From Streptomyces dysideae (GTDB lineage Bacteria; Actinomycetota; Actinomycetes; Streptomycetales; Streptomycetaceae), in assembly GCF_001514305.1 (NCBI RefSeq), contig NZ_KQ949096.1, positions 104,337 to 168,336 of the forward strand: a DNA stretch of 64,000 nucleotides, read 5' to 3'. This document shows positions 27,476 to 36,166 of this stretch, in pieces. The position numbers and the translations under genes were made by a program. Within the stretch, counting starts at the first letter, position 1. Every line of letters starts with the position of its first letter. The notes under the pieces are model-generated. The model ran no database searches. It saw only the letters and a list, made by a program, of their open reading frames with translations, and was not told the origin of the DNA.

Positions 27476-30373
27476 ATGCAGAGCGCCTCGGACCGGCACG
27501 AGTACCCCGCCCACTGGGAGGCCGACGTGGTGCTGCGCGACGGCGGCACCGCGCGCATCCGCCCCATCACCGTTGATGACGCCGAGCGCCTGGTCAGCTT
27601 CTACGAGCAGGTCTCGGACGAGTCGAAGTACTACCGCTTCTTCGCGCCCTACCCACGCCTGTCCGCCAAGGACGTCCACCGCTTCACGCACCACGACTTT
27701 GTGGACCGGGTGGGACTCGCGGCCACCATCGGCGGCGAGTTCATCGCCACCGTACGCTATGACCGCATTGGCGCCGACGGCATGCCCGCCTCCGCACCTG
27801 CCGACGAGGCCGAGGTCGCCTTCCTCGTCCAGGACGCCCACCAGGGGCGCGGCGTCGCCTCCGCCCTCCTCGAGCACATCGGCGCGGTCGCCCGCGAGCG
27901 CGGCATCCGCCGCTTCGCCGCCGAGGTACTGCCCGCCAACACCAAGATGATCAAGGTGTTCACGGACGCCGGGTACACCCAGAAACGCAGCTTCGAGGAC
28001 GGCGTCGTACGCCTGGAGTTCGACCTGGAGCCGACGGACCGCTCGCTCGCCGTGCAGTACGCGCGCGAACAGCGCGCCGAGGCGCGCTCCGTGCAACGGC
28101 TGCTGGTGCCCGGCTCCGTCGCCGTCATCGGCACCGGCCGCACACGCGGCGGCGTCGGCCGCGACGTCCTCGGCAACATCAGGGACGCCGGGTTCACGGG
28201 CCGGCTGTACGCCGTGAACAAGGCGCTCCCGGAGGAGTCGAAGGAGCTCGACGGGGTGCCCGCGTACCGCTCGGTGCGGGACATCGAGGGGCCCGTCGAC
28301 CTCGCGGTCGTCGCCGTGCCGGCCGATCACGTCCCCGAGGTCGTCACGGAGTGCGGCGAGCACGGTGTGCAGGGCCTGGTCGTGCTCTCCGCCGGGTACG
28401 CCGAGAGCGGCCCCGACGGGCGGGAGCGCCAGCGCGAACTCGTGCGGCACGCGCGCGCGTACGGGATGCGGATCATCGGGCCGAACGCGTTCGGCGTCAT
28501 CAACACGTCCGCCGACGTGCGTCTCAACGCCTCCCTCGCCCCGCAGATGCCCCGTCCGGGGCGCATCGGCCTGTTCGCCCAGTCCGGCGCCATCGGCATC
28601 GCACTGCTGTCCCGGCTGCACCGGCGCGGGGGAGGGGTTACCGGGGTCACGGGAGTGTCGACCTTCGTCTCGTCCGGCAACCGCGCCGACGTGTCCGGCA
28701 ACGACGTCCTCCAGTACTGGTACGACGACCCGGACACCGACGTCGTACTGATGTACCTGGAGTCGATCGGCAACCCGCGCAAGTTCACCCGCCTCGCCCG
28801 GCGCACGGCGGCGGCGAAGCCGCTGGTCGTCGTGCAGGGGGCGCGGCACGGCGGGGCCGCGCCGCAGGGGCACGCGGTACGGGCGACGCGGCTGCCGCAC
28901 GCCACGGTGTCCGCGCTGCTGCGGCAGGCCGGGGTGATCCGGGTGGACACGATCACCGAGCTGGTGGACGCGGGGCTGCTGCTGGCCCGGCAGCCGCTGC
29001 CGTCCGGGCCGCGGGTGGCGATCCTGGGGAACTCCGAGTCGCTGGGGCTGCTGACGTACGACGCGTGCCTCTCCGAGGGGCTGCGACCGCTGCCGCCGCT
29101 GGATCTGACGACCGCGGCCTCGGCGGCGGATTTCCATCGGGCGCTGTCCGAGGCGTTGGCCGACGACACGTGCGATGCGGTGGTCGTGACGGCGATACCG
29201 GCGATCGGGGAGGTGTCCCCGGGGGACGCGGAGCTGGCGGAGGCACTGCGGTCCGCGGCTGCCGCGGCTCCTGCGAAGCCGGTGCTGGTGGTGCACGTGG
29301 AGCTCGGGGGGCTTGCGGAGGCGTTGTCGGCGGCGGCGAGCACTGCACCACGGGCCGGTTCGACGGCACTCGGCGGCGGGGGCGGTGCCCACCTTCCCCC
29401 ACTCTCGGCTTCGCTCGAGCGGGGGGACCCCCCTCGCTCTGCGGAACGTCTGCCTACCGCAGTACCAGCGGGACCGGTGACCGCCTCTGTAGTCACCGAT
29501 AGAAACTGCTCCCGCCTCATCCCCGCCTACCCCGCTGCCGAGCGGGCCGTCCGGGCCCTCTCCGAAGCGGTCAAGTACGCGCAGTGGCGGCGTGACGCCG
29601 CCGAGCCCGGCAAGGTGCCCGAGTACGAGGACATCGACGAGAAGGGCTCCGCCCGGCTGATCGGCGGGCTGCTCGCGCGCGGGCAGGGCCTCACTCTCGG
29701 GACCGAGGAGACATACGAGCTGCTCGGGAAGTACGGCGTCCAGGTGCACCGCGCCCTGCCCGCACCGTCCCCGGACGCCGCCGCCGAGGCCGCCCGCACC
29801 CTCGGCTACCCCGTCGCCCTCAAGGCCACCGCCCCGCACCTCAGGCACCGCGCCGACCTGGGCGGCGTACGGCTGGATCTCGCGGACGAGGAGCAACTGC
29901 GGCGGGCGTACGCCGAGTTGACGGAACTGTTCGGGAAGCCGGAAGAGCTGCGGCCGGTCGTGCAGGGGATGGCCCCGCGCGGGGTCGACACCGTCGTACG
30001 GGCCGTCATCGACCCCGCGGCCGGCGCCGTGCTGTCCTTCGGGCTAGCCGGGGCCGCCTCGCAGCTGCTCGGGGACACGGCGCACCGGCTGATTCCGGTC
30101 ACCGACCGGGAGGCCACCTCGCTCGTGCGCTCGATCCGGACCGCACCGCTCCTCTTCGGCTGGCGCGGCTCCACACCCGTCGACACCCCCGCGCTGGAGG
30201 AGCTGCTGCTGCGGGTGTCGCGGCTGGTCGACGACCACCCGGAGGTCGTCGCGGTGACGCTGGAGCCGGTCGTGGTCGCCCCGCGCGGCCTGAGCGTCCT
30301 CGGCGCCTCCGTGCGGCTCGCGCCGCCGCCCGCCCGTGACGACCTCGGCCCGAGGACGCTGCCCGCGTACTGA
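27476..30373 (+). CDS. GNAT acetyltransferase fused to ADP-forming acyl-CoA synthetase-like domains (Pat type)
   Basis: A 965-residue multidomain protein. Residues 20-175 are a GNAT domain with the acetyl-CoA loop QGRGVASALLEHI. Then come a CoA-binding Rossmann domain (from about 205, VPGSVAVIGTGRTRGGVGRD), succinyl-CoA-ligase-like domains, and a C-terminal ATP-grasp region (from about 720, LGKYGVQVHRALP and GYPVALKATAPHLRHRADLG). The GNAT-first order is that described for Streptomyces lividans PatA, a protein lysine acetyltransferase controlling acyl-CoA synthetases; enzymatic activity of the ligase half is uncertain. An interspersed repeat is embedded in frame near residues 639-653. ATG 27476 was chosen; no strong ribosome site is seen. 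Confidence 0.88.
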   Translation: MQSASDRHEYPAHWEADVVLRDGGTARIRPITVDDAERLVSFYEQVSDESKYYRFFAPYPRLSAKDVHRFTHHDFVDRVGLAATIGGEFIATVRYDRIGADGMPASAPADEAEVAFLVQDAHQGRGVASALLEHIGAVARERGIRRFAAEVLPANTKMIKVFTDAGYTQKRSFEDGVVRLEFDLEPTDRSLAVQYAREQRAEARSVQRLLVPGSVAVIGTGRTRGGVGRDVLGNIRDAGFTGRLYAVNKALPEESKELDGVPAYRSVRDIEGPVDLAVVAVPADHVPEVVTECGEHGVQGLVVLSAGYAESGPDGRERQRELVRHARAYGMRIIGPNAFGVINTSADVRLNASLAPQMPRPGRIGLFAQSGAIGIALLSRLHRRGGGVTGVTGVSTFVSSGNRADVSGNDVLQYWYDDPDTDVVLMYLESIGNPRKFTRLARRTAAAKPLVVVQGARHGGAAPQGHAVRATRLPHATVSALLRQAGVIRVDTITELVDAGLLLARQPLPSGPRVAILGNSESLGLLTYDACLSEGLRPLPPLDLTTAASAADFHRALSEALADDTCDAVVVTAIPAIGEVSPGDAELAEALRSAAAAAPAKPVLVVHVELGGLAEALSAAASTAPRAGSTALGGGGGAHLPPLSASLERGDPPRSAERLPTAVPAGPVTASVVTDRNCSRLIPAYPAAERAVRALSEAVKYAQWRRDAAEPGKVPEYEDIDEKGSARLIGGLLARGQGLTLGTEETYELLGKYGVQVHRALPAPSPDAAAEAARTLGYPVALKATAPHLRHRADLGGVRLDLADEEQLRRAYAELTELFGKPEELRPVVQGMAPRGVDTVVRAVIDPAAGAVLSFGLAGAASQLLGDTAHRLIPVTDREATSLVRSIRTAPLLFGWRGSTPVDTPALEELLLRVSRLVDDHPEVVAVTLEPVVVAPRGLSVLGASVRLAPPPARDDLGPRTLPAY
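29391..29435. repeat. Streptomyces-type interspersed palindromic repeat inside a coding sequence
   Basis: The core CACTCTCGGCTTCGCTCGAG, flanked by C-rich and G-rich arms (TTCCCCC and GGGGGGA), is an imperfect hairpin I recognise as a short repeat common between Streptomyces genes. Here it is translated in frame as part of a low-complexity linker of the GNAT/acyl-CoA synthetase fusion. Confidence 0.7.
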
Positions 30374-30444
30374 GACGCACCGAGACCAATGGAGACGGCC
30401 CTGAGCGTGCCTCGCAGTCAGTGGTCCACCGTAGGATGGGCGTC

Positions 30445-31032
30445 ATGGCCAAGACCAGTACGACGACCCAGGGGCTGCGTGCGGCGATCGAGCGCAGCGG
30501 CTACTACCCGGCCCTCGTGGCCGAGGCGGTGGAGGCCGCCGTGGGCGGCGAGCCCATGCGGTCGTACCTGGTCCACCAGGAGACGACGTTCGACCAGAAC
30601 GAGGTGCGGCGGCACGTGACGGTGCTCGTCCTCACCGGCAACCGCTTCATCGTCAGCCACACCGACGAGCAGGCCGCGGACACCACCTCCCCGACGCCGT
30701 ACGCCACGACGTCCACGGAGTCCGTGAAGCTCGGCCGGATCTCGTCGGTCGTGCTGAGCCGCGTGGTCGCCAACCCGGAGCAGTACACGCCGGGCACCCT
30801 GCCCCGCGAGGTCGTGCTGACCATCGGCTGGGGCGCCGTCTCCCGCATCGACCTGGAGCCGGCCGCCTGTGGCGACCCCAACTGCGAGGCCGACCACGGC
30901 TACACGGGCAACTCCACGGCGGACGACCTCAGCCTGCGGGTCAGCGAGGCCGGCGACGGCCCGGAGACAGTGCGGCAGGCGCTCGCCTTCGCGCAGGCCC
31001 TCTCCGAGGCGACCGCGGACATCACGCGCTGA
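30445..31032 (+). CDS. DUF5998-type conserved protein
   Basis: A 195-residue conserved actinobacterial protein without a recognised catalytic motif. It starts MAKTSTTTQGLRAAIERSGY and is rich in beta-strand-like segments (HVTVLVLTGNRFIVSHTDEQ). A late CGDPNCEADHGYTG segment could bind a metal. The stop overlaps the following phosphodiesterase gene by one base (TGATG), so they form an operon. A membrane-recruited PH-like fold is possible but not shown. ATG 30445 follows GGATGG; an earlier in-frame GTG at 30421 is less likely. Confidence 0.75.
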   Translation: MAKTSTTTQGLRAAIERSGYYPALVAEAVEAAVGGEPMRSYLVHQETTFDQNEVRRHVTVLVLTGNRFIVSHTDEQAADTTSPTPYATTSTESVKLGRISSVVLSRVVANPEQYTPGTLPREVVLTIGWGAVSRIDLEPAACGDPNCEADHGYTGNSTADDLSLRVSEAGDGPETVRQALAFAQALSEATADITR

Positions 31033-32234
31033 TGTCCCACCCGTCGCCCTCCACCGCCTGGGACCCCTACCCGGAACCCCTCGCCGTCGACTCCGCGCCC
31101 CTCCCCGAATACGGCAGCGGCTCGCTCGCCGACCTGCTGCCCACGCTCGCCGCGGGCATGGCCGTACCAGGCCTGACCGCCACGATCCCCGAGCTCACCG
31201 CCGCCGACCGGAACTGCGTGTTCCTGATCGACGGCCTCGGCTGGGAGCAGCTGAGGGCGCACCCCGAGGAGGCCCCCTTCATGGCCTCCCTGCTCGCGTC
31301 CTCGCGCGGCGGCACGGGGCGCCCGATCACCGCCGGCTACCCGGCGACCACCGCGACCTCCCTCGCCTCCGTCGGCACCGGCCTGCCGCCGGGCGCGCAC
31401 GGCCTGCCCGGCTATACCGTGCGCAATCCCGACACCGGCGAGCTGATGAACCAGCTGCGCTGGCAGCCGTGGACACAGCCGCGTGTGTGGCAGCCGTATC
31501 CCACGGTCTTCCAGCTGGCCCACGAGTCGGGCGTGCACGCGGCGCAGGTGTCGTCCCCCACCTTCGAGAACACCCCGCTGACCAAGGTCGCGCTCAGCGG
31601 TGGAAAGTTCCTCGGGCGGCTGTCCGGCGAGGACCGTATGGACCTCGCGGCGGAGCAACTGGCCGCCGGCGACCGCTCCCTGGTCTACACGTACTACGCC
31701 GAACTCGACGGCGCCGGCCACCGCTACGGCGTCGACTCCGACACCTGGCGCGGCCAGCTCATGCACGTCGACCGCATGGTCCAGCGTCTCGCCGAGCAAC
31801 TGCCGCCGCGCAGCGCGCTCTACGTCACCGCCGACCACGGCATGATCGACGTCCCCTTCGACGAGCAGCACCGCATCGACTTCGACGAGGACTGGGAACT
31901 GCGCGCCGGGGTCGCCCTGCTGGGCGGCGAGGGCCGGGCGCGGCACGTCTACGCGGTGCCGGGCGCCGCGAACGACGTCCTGACCTGCTGGCGCGAGGTG
32001 CTCGGCGAGCAGTTCTGGGTGGCCTCGCGGGACGAGGCGATCGCGGCGGGCTGGTTCGGGCCCCGGGTCGACGAACGGGTGTACGGCCGGATCGGCGACG
32101 TGGTCGCGGCCGCGCGGGACGACGTCCTGATCATCGCCTCCGAGCGGGAGCCGAAGGAGTCGGCGATGGTCGGCAACCACGGTTCGATGACCCCCGCCGA
32201 GCAGCTGGTCCCGCTCCTCGAAGTACGCTCCTGA
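31032..32234 (+). CDS. Nucleotide pyrophosphatase/phosphodiesterase (alkaline phosphatase superfamily)
   Basis: A 400-residue type I phosphodiesterase. Metal and nucleophile motifs are present: LIDGLGWEQL for the first Asp, GYPATTATSLASVGTG with Thr nucleophile, YYAELDGAGHRYG with Asp and His, and VTADHGMIDVP with Asp-His. The C-terminal VGNHGSMTPAEQLVPLL supplies the last His. No signal peptide is seen, so it is likely cytoplasmic. It probably cleaves nucleotide or other phosphodiesters; the exact substrate is unknown. It is translationally coupled to the DUF5998-type gene and is the last core gene before the island. Confidence 0.9.
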   Translation: MSHPSPSTAWDPYPEPLAVDSAPLPEYGSGSLADLLPTLAAGMAVPGLTATIPELTAADRNCVFLIDGLGWEQLRAHPEEAPFMASLLASSRGGTGRPITAGYPATTATSLASVGTGLPPGAHGLPGYTVRNPDTGELMNQLRWQPWTQPRVWQPYPTVFQLAHESGVHAAQVSSPTFENTPLTKVALSGGKFLGRLSGEDRMDLAAEQLAAGDRSLVYTYYAELDGAGHRYGVDSDTWRGQLMHVDRMVQRLAEQLPPRSALYVTADHGMIDVPFDEQHRIDFDEDWELRAGVALLGGEGRARHVYAVPGAANDVLTCWREVLGEQFWVASRDEAIAAGWFGPRVDERVYGRIGDVVAAARDDVLIIASEREPKESAMVGNHGSMTPAEQLVPLLEVRS

Positions 32235-32277
32235 AGCCCCGCTCTGTCCTCTCTTGCCGAAAGGTGCTCAACTTGCC

Positions 32278-32928
32278 ATGCCCGAGCTGGTGTTCTTCTC
32301 CGGAACGATGGACTGCGGGAAGTCGACTTTGGCGCTTCAAATCGAACACAATCGAACGGCGCGTGGTCTGCAGGGGCTGATCTTCACGCGTGATGATCGT
32401 GCGGGTGAGGGCAAGTTGTCGTCGCGTCTGGGGCTGGTGACCGACGCGGTGGAGGCCGGGCCGGGGCTGGATCTGTACGGGTATGTGGTGGAGCAGTTGT
32501 CTCGGGGCGGCCGGGTCGACTACGTGATCGTGGACGAGGCCCAGTTCCTGCTGACCGGGCAGATCGACCAACTGGCCCGGATCGTGGACGACTTGGAGCT
32601 GGACGTCTTCGCGTTCGGTATCACCACTGACTTCCGGACGAGGCTCTTCCCTGGCTCCCAGCGTCTGATCGAACTTGCCGATCGCCTGGAGACTTTGCAG
32701 GTCGAGGCGATGTGCTGGTGCGGTGCTCGGGCCACGCACAATGCACGCACCGTGGGGGGAGAGATGGTCGTCGAGGGCGAGCAGGTCGTCGTGGGCGACG
32801 TGGCTCAGTCGGCGGCGGAGGTCGGGTACGAGGTGCTCTGCCGACGTCATCACCGCAGGCGGATGACGAGCGCCGCGGCGCGGGCAGCGGCGCTGTCGCC
32901 GGACGTGCTGCCGGTCACCGCCACTTGA
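32278..32928 (+). CDS. tdk: Thymidine kinase (TK1-like)
   Basis: A 216-residue enzyme phosphorylating thymidine to dTMP in the salvage pathway. The P-loop is FSGTMDCGKSTLAL, the catalytic Glu is in VIVDEAQFL, and the lasso/zinc region is CWCGARATHNAR then EVLCRRHHRRR. The intact reading frame suggests it is functional. It uses more T-ending and GGG/TTG codons than the genes before it. A second, broken thymidine kinase end with host-like codons lies at 40268-40499, so this intact copy could be an acquired replacement. No strong ribosome site precedes ATG 32278 (GAAAGG further upstream). Confidence 0.92.
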   Translation: MPELVFFSGTMDCGKSTLALQIEHNRTARGLQGLIFTRDDRAGEGKLSSRLGLVTDAVEAGPGLDLYGYVVEQLSRGGRVDYVIVDEAQFLLTGQIDQLARIVDDLELDVFAFGITTDFRTRLFPGSQRLIELADRLETLQVEAMCWCGARATHNARTVGGEMVVEGEQVVVGDVAQSAAEVGYEVLCRRHHRRRMTSAAARAAALSPDVLPVTAT

Positions 32929-33009
32929 CCTTTGGCCGGCGAGGAGCGAGTCGACCTGCTTGTCGGCCACGCTGGCCGTGGGGGAGGCCTGCCCAACGAC
33001 TTGATCAGG

Positions 33010-33189
33010 CCGACGCGCTGAGGCCGGGCCGCCCGCCTCTCGCGCGTGGCGCAGCCCGGCTGCAGCGTCGACGGCTCGCTCCGAGAGCCGGGCCACCTCG
33101 GCGCCGGTCGCCGCGTCCAGCGGGGCGCGCCCCTCGTCGGGTGCTTCATACCAGTCATGGGCGAGGTAGCCGTGCAGTTTCGCGGCCAC
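33010..33189 (-). pseudogene. paaZ: N-terminal remnant of PaaZ-type ring-cleavage enzyme/aldehyde dehydrogenase
   Basis: The reading frame starts at GTG 33189 with AAGGTGG upstream. It encodes about 60 residues matching the start of PaaZ: LHGYLAHDWYEAPDEGRAPL, then DAATGAEVARLSERAVDAAA and HAREAGGPA. After that the similarity stops and the frame runs into unrelated sequence, whereas PaaZ normally has about 680 residues. It follows paaY in the same direction, consistent with a former phenylacetate or related aryl-CoA operon whose remainder was deleted. The junction is near 33010-33030. The match is from memory of the family. Confidence 0.6.
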
Positions 33190-33211
33190 GGCGGGCCCAC
33201 CTTTCGTGCTC

Positions 33212-33736
33212 TCAGCGCTCGATGCGCCGGAGATCACGCAGATAGCGCGCGCCGGCGTCCCGGTAGGTGCGTACGGCGTACTCCACCCAGGACGGATCGA
33301 CCGGTGTCCCGCGCAGCCGTACCGGGGCGCCGAGCGCCATGGTCTTGGGCGGGACCTCGAAGTCCTCGGGGACCAGTGCGGCGGCGCCGACCACCGCACC
33401 CTCGCGCACGGTGGCCCGGTTCAGGACGATGGAACCGGACCCGATCAGGCAGTGGCGCTCCACGGTGCAGCCCTCCAGGTGCGCGTTGTGGCCGACCACG
33501 CACTCGGGTCCGATCGCGGTCGGCCACTGCTCGGTCGTGTGCAGCACGGTTCCGTCCTGGATGCTGGTGCGGGCGCCGACCTCGATACGACCGCCGAGGT
33601 CTCCGCGCAGGACCGCCCCGGGCCAGACGCTGGCCTCCGCGCCGATCGACACGCGCCCGATCACGACGGCGTCCGGGTGGACGAAGGCGCTGGGATCGAT
33701 GTCCGGCTCGTCGGGTCCGAGGGCGTAGACCGGCAT
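33212..33736 (-). CDS. paaY: PaaY / gamma-carbonic anhydrase-like hexapeptide protein
   Basis: A 174-residue left-handed beta-helix protein with hexapeptide repeats (AVVIGRVSIGAEASVWPGAV, and IGPECVVGHNAHLEGCTVE). Metal-ligand histidines are in TVLHT and GHNAHLEG. In phenylacetate clusters this protein is PaaY, a thioesterase that protects against dead-end CoA esters. Elsewhere similar proteins are annotated gamma-carbonic anhydrase. The paaX-type gene alongside and the paaZ remnant downstream favour PaaY. ATG 33736 has GAGGTGG upstream. Confidence 0.8.
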   Translation of the reverse strand: MPVYALGPDEPDIDPSAFVHPDAVVIGRVSIGAEASVWPGAVLRGDLGGRIEVGARTSIQDGTVLHTTEQWPTAIGPECVVGHNAHLEGCTVERHCLIGSGSIVLNRATVREGAVVGAAALVPEDFEVPPKTMALGAPVRLRGTPVDPSWVEYAVRTYRDAGARYLRDLRRIER

Positions 33737-33958
33737 GGCTGCCACCTCGCTCGTTCTGGTCGGCCGACCCGCCGACGCGGGCAACACTCTACTGATATTT
33801 TCCGTAACGACAAGATATTGTGTAAGGAGGGGTGGGCCCCCTGAGAGAGGCGTGGCTCCGGACCGTAATGCCGGAGCACCCTGGATACGCTGATGACGTT
33901 GGTGTCACGCGACGGCGTGATACGTCGGATCGGCCGGCAGCAAGGGAAGTGAAGGACC
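33737..33958. promoter_or_regulatory. Divergent promoter region between paaY and paaX
   Basis: A 222-bp spacer with a distinctly AT-rich core (33786-33826) containing two GATATT direct repeats 17 bp apart. Closer to paaX is a perfect hairpin palindrome TCACGCgacgGCGTGA (33905-33920). Either could be the operator of the divergently encoded PaaX-type repressor. No experimental match is known to me. Confidence 0.5.
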
Positions 33959-34858
33959 ATGGTGAATCGTGCGTCGCGCGGACCGGGCCGTGCCGGCCGG
34001 GCCGCAGCGGGGAGCGCACGGCCGGTGGTCAGCCGGCGCCGTGAGGTCGGTGACGTCAGCGCGCGGTCGCTGCTGACGACCATGCTCGGCGAGTACGTAC
34101 TGCCCAAGGGCACCCCGGTGTGGACCTCCGCGCTGGTGGACGCGCTGGCGATGTTCGGTGTCGAGGAGAAGTCGGCCCGCCAGTCGCTCGCCCGGACCGC
34201 GGCAGAGGGCTGGCTGGCCTCCGAGCGGATGGGACGCCGCGTCCGCTGGGCGCTCACCCCGCCGGGGCGGCGGCTGCTGACCGAGGGCGCGCAGCGCATC
34301 TACGACTTCGGCAGCGGGGAGCGCTCCTGGGACGGCACCTGGCTGGTGGTGCTGGTCTCGGTGCCGGAGGCCAAGCGGGATCTGCGGCACCGGGTGCGTA
34401 CCCGGCTCACCTGGGCCGGCTTCGGCTCCCCGGAGCCCGGGGTGTGGATCACGCCTCACGCCGACCGCGAGGCGGAGGCGCTCGGCGTCCTGAAGGAACT
34501 CGGGCTCGCCGACGACGCGATGTCCTTCTCCGCGACGTACGGTGCCGTGGGCAGCGAGGCGGCCATGGTGGCCCGCGCCTGGGACCTCAGTGAGGTGGAG
34601 GACCGCTACGAGGCGTTCATCGACGAGTTCACCGGCCTGCGCCCCGCCGACGGCGCCGCCGTCCTGCACGCGCAGACCATGCTGGTGCACGAATGGCGCC
34701 GCTTCCCCTTCCTCGATCCGCGGCTTCCGTCGAAGCTGCTGCCCGCCAACTGGAGCGGCGCCAAGGCGGCCGAACTCTTCCACAGCAGGCACGCCGAGTG
34801 GAATCCGGTGGCGCTGCGGCGCTGGGAGGAGCTGGCCGAGGGGCACGGCGAGAAGTGA
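33959..34858 (+). CDS. paaX: PaaX-family transcriptional repressor
   Basis: A 299-residue regulator. The N-terminal winged helix has SARSLLTTMLGEYVLPKG, then EEKSARQSLARTAAEGWLAS. The middle PaaX domain has WDGTWLVVLVSVPEAKRDLR and HRVRTRLTWAGFGSPEPGVW. The C-terminal PaaX_C has HEWRRFPFLDPRLPSKLLPA. The family represses aryl-CoA catabolic genes and is released by phenylacetyl-CoA or similar. It is divergent from paaY and convergent with the ferredoxin operon. Because most catabolic genes around it are broken, its regulon may now be reduced. Confidence 0.88.
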   Translation: MVNRASRGPGRAGRAAAGSARPVVSRRREVGDVSARSLLTTMLGEYVLPKGTPVWTSALVDALAMFGVEEKSARQSLARTAAEGWLASERMGRRVRWALTPPGRRLLTEGAQRIYDFGSGERSWDGTWLVVLVSVPEAKRDLRHRVRTRLTWAGFGSPEPGVWITPHADREAEALGVLKELGLADDAMSFSATYGAVGSEAAMVARAWDLSEVEDRYEAFIDEFTGLRPADGAAVLHAQTMLVHEWRRFPFLDPRLPSKLLPANWSGAKAAELFHSRHAEWNPVALRRWEELAEGHGEK

Positions 34859-34917
34859 GATCGCGCGGGCGCACCGTACCGAACCACCCGGCTTACCGCT
34901 GACCCATCGTCATGTCC

Positions 34918-35775
34918 TTACACTCCGAGGCCCGGGAAGACCTTGGCCGCGTTGCCGGACAGCACGGCACGCACGGTGTCCGCCGGCAGGCCCAGCGCAC
35001 GCAGCGCGGCGATGTTGCGGGAGGCGCCGGGCACTCCCGGCCAGTCGGTGCCGAAGATCCACCGGGTGGCCAGCCTCGCCAGGCCGAACCGGGCGTAGTA
35101 CTCGGGCAGTTTCCGCGGGGGCAGTCCGGCGAGGTCCAGCCAGACGTTGGGCCTGGCCAGGGCGAGGAACGCCGCGGTGTCGTACCACCAGCCCCGCCCG
35201 CCGTGGGCGAAGACGAACTGCACGTCCGGGAAGTCCTCCACGGCGTCGAGCAGGAGCTGCGGATCACCGTACCGGGCACGGGCGCCCGGGAAGCTGGAGG
35301 TGCCCGAGTGCACGACGACCGGGACGCCGCGCTCGGCGCAGAGCGCGTACAGCGGGTAGAACTCCTTGTCGGCCGGATCGAATCCGCCGTGCACGGGGTG
35401 CAGTTTGAGCGCGACCGCGCCCAGGTCCAGCTGGCGTTCGGCCTCCGCCACCAGCGGGTGGTGAAGGTGCGGGTTGACGTTTGCCACCAGGCGGAAGCGG
35501 ACCGGGTTGTACGCGACGATCGGCAGTAGGTCCTCGATCGGCTGGATCCCGGTGGCGCGCGGACTGTACTCGCAGAACAGCAGCGCACGGTCCACGCCCT
35601 CGGACTCCAGCAGGGCGTCCAGCCGCTCGGGAACGGGATCGCCCCGCTCGTCGTAGGCGTCGCGCCACGGGTGGTCGCCGGAGAACGTGTCCGCCCACTC
35701 GAACCAGGCCGGTTTGAGTGTGGACAGCCTCGGGGCGTGGACGTGCGCGTCCACCACGATCTCGCCGTCGATCAC
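34918..35775 (-). CDS. Amidohydrolase-family (Amidohydro_2) metal-dependent hydrolase
   Basis: A 285-residue TIM-barrel hydrolase/decarboxylase of the Amidohydro_2 family. Metal and catalytic residues are seen in VDAHVHAP near the N terminus, KLHPVHGGFDP, VVHSGTSSFPG, FAHGGRGWW and FGTDWPG near the C terminus. Members include decarboxylases and hydrolases of ring-cleavage intermediates, which fits the aryl-CoA neighbourhood. The substrate is unknown. GTG 35775 has GAGGAGA upstream. It is last gene of a four-gene minus-strand run: CoA ligase remnant, ferredoxin reductase, ferredoxin, amidohydrolase. Confidence 0.85.
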   Translation of the reverse strand: MIDGEIVVDAHVHAPRLSTLKPAWFEWADTFSGDHPWRDAYDERGDPVPERLDALLESEGVDRALLFCEYSPRATGIQPIEDLLPIVAYNPVRFRLVANVNPHLHHPLVAEAERQLDLGAVALKLHPVHGGFDPADKEFYPLYALCAERGVPVVVHSGTSSFPGARARYGDPQLLLDAVEDFPDVQFVFAHGGRGWWYDTAAFLALARPNVWLDLAGLPPRKLPEYYARFGLARLATRWIFGTDWPGVPGASRNIAALRALGLPADTVRAVLSGNAAKVFPGLGV

Positions 35776-35802
35776 TGCGTCTCCTCGGGATGCGCCGATG
35801 GG

Positions 35803-36144
35803 TCAGCCGCGCGGGTCGTACCCGGCGACGAGTTCGGTGTCCGCGCCGACCGGGCCGTGGCCGGCGGCGCCGCCCGGCAGGCCGATCGGCTCGTCGCGGC
35901 CCGGCAGGGATTCGGTGAAGAACCGCTTGTTGTCGGCGACGAAGTCCTTCAGCTCCGGCGGCACCCGGCGGTCCTGGGAGATCGCCTGGACCGGGCATGC
36001 GGGCTCACAGTTGCCACAGTCGATGCATTCCATCGGGTTGATGTAGAGCTTGCGGTCGCCTTCGTAGATGCAGTCGACGGGGCACTCCTCCATACAGGAG
36101 CGGTCCATGACGTCGATGCACGGCTCGGCTATGACGTAGGGCAT
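35803..36144 (-). CDS. 7Fe ferredoxin (FdxA type)
   Basis: A 113-residue electron carrier. The N-terminal cysteine pattern CIDVMDRSCMEECPVDC plus CIDCGNCEPACP fits a [3Fe-4S][4Fe-4S] seven-iron ferredoxin. A C-terminal tail of about 45 residues is common in actinobacterial forms. It sits between a ferredoxin reductase gene (22 bp upstream) and an amidohydrolase gene (27 bp downstream), so it likely passes electrons from that reductase to an oxygenase or reductase no longer encoded here. The ATG start has GAGGA upstream. Confidence 0.92.
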   Translation of the reverse strand: MPYVIAEPCIDVMDRSCMEECPVDCIYEGDRKLYINPMECIDCGNCEPACPVQAISQDRRVPPELKDFVADNKRFFTESLPGRDEPIGLPGGAAGHGPVGADTELVAGYDPRG

Positions 36145-36166
36145 GGGCTTTCGGTCCTCTTCGGTG

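Noticed and set aside
32850..33399. Longer minus-strand frames across the paaZ remnant and tdk
   Set aside because: Only the 33189-33010 part resembles a known protein; the rest is antisense to tdk or out of frame with paaY.
33832..34044. A 70-codon frame preceded by AGGAGG near the paaX promoter
   Set aside because: The ribosome-like motif is one base from the start, the product is unconvincing, and it runs into paaX in another frame.
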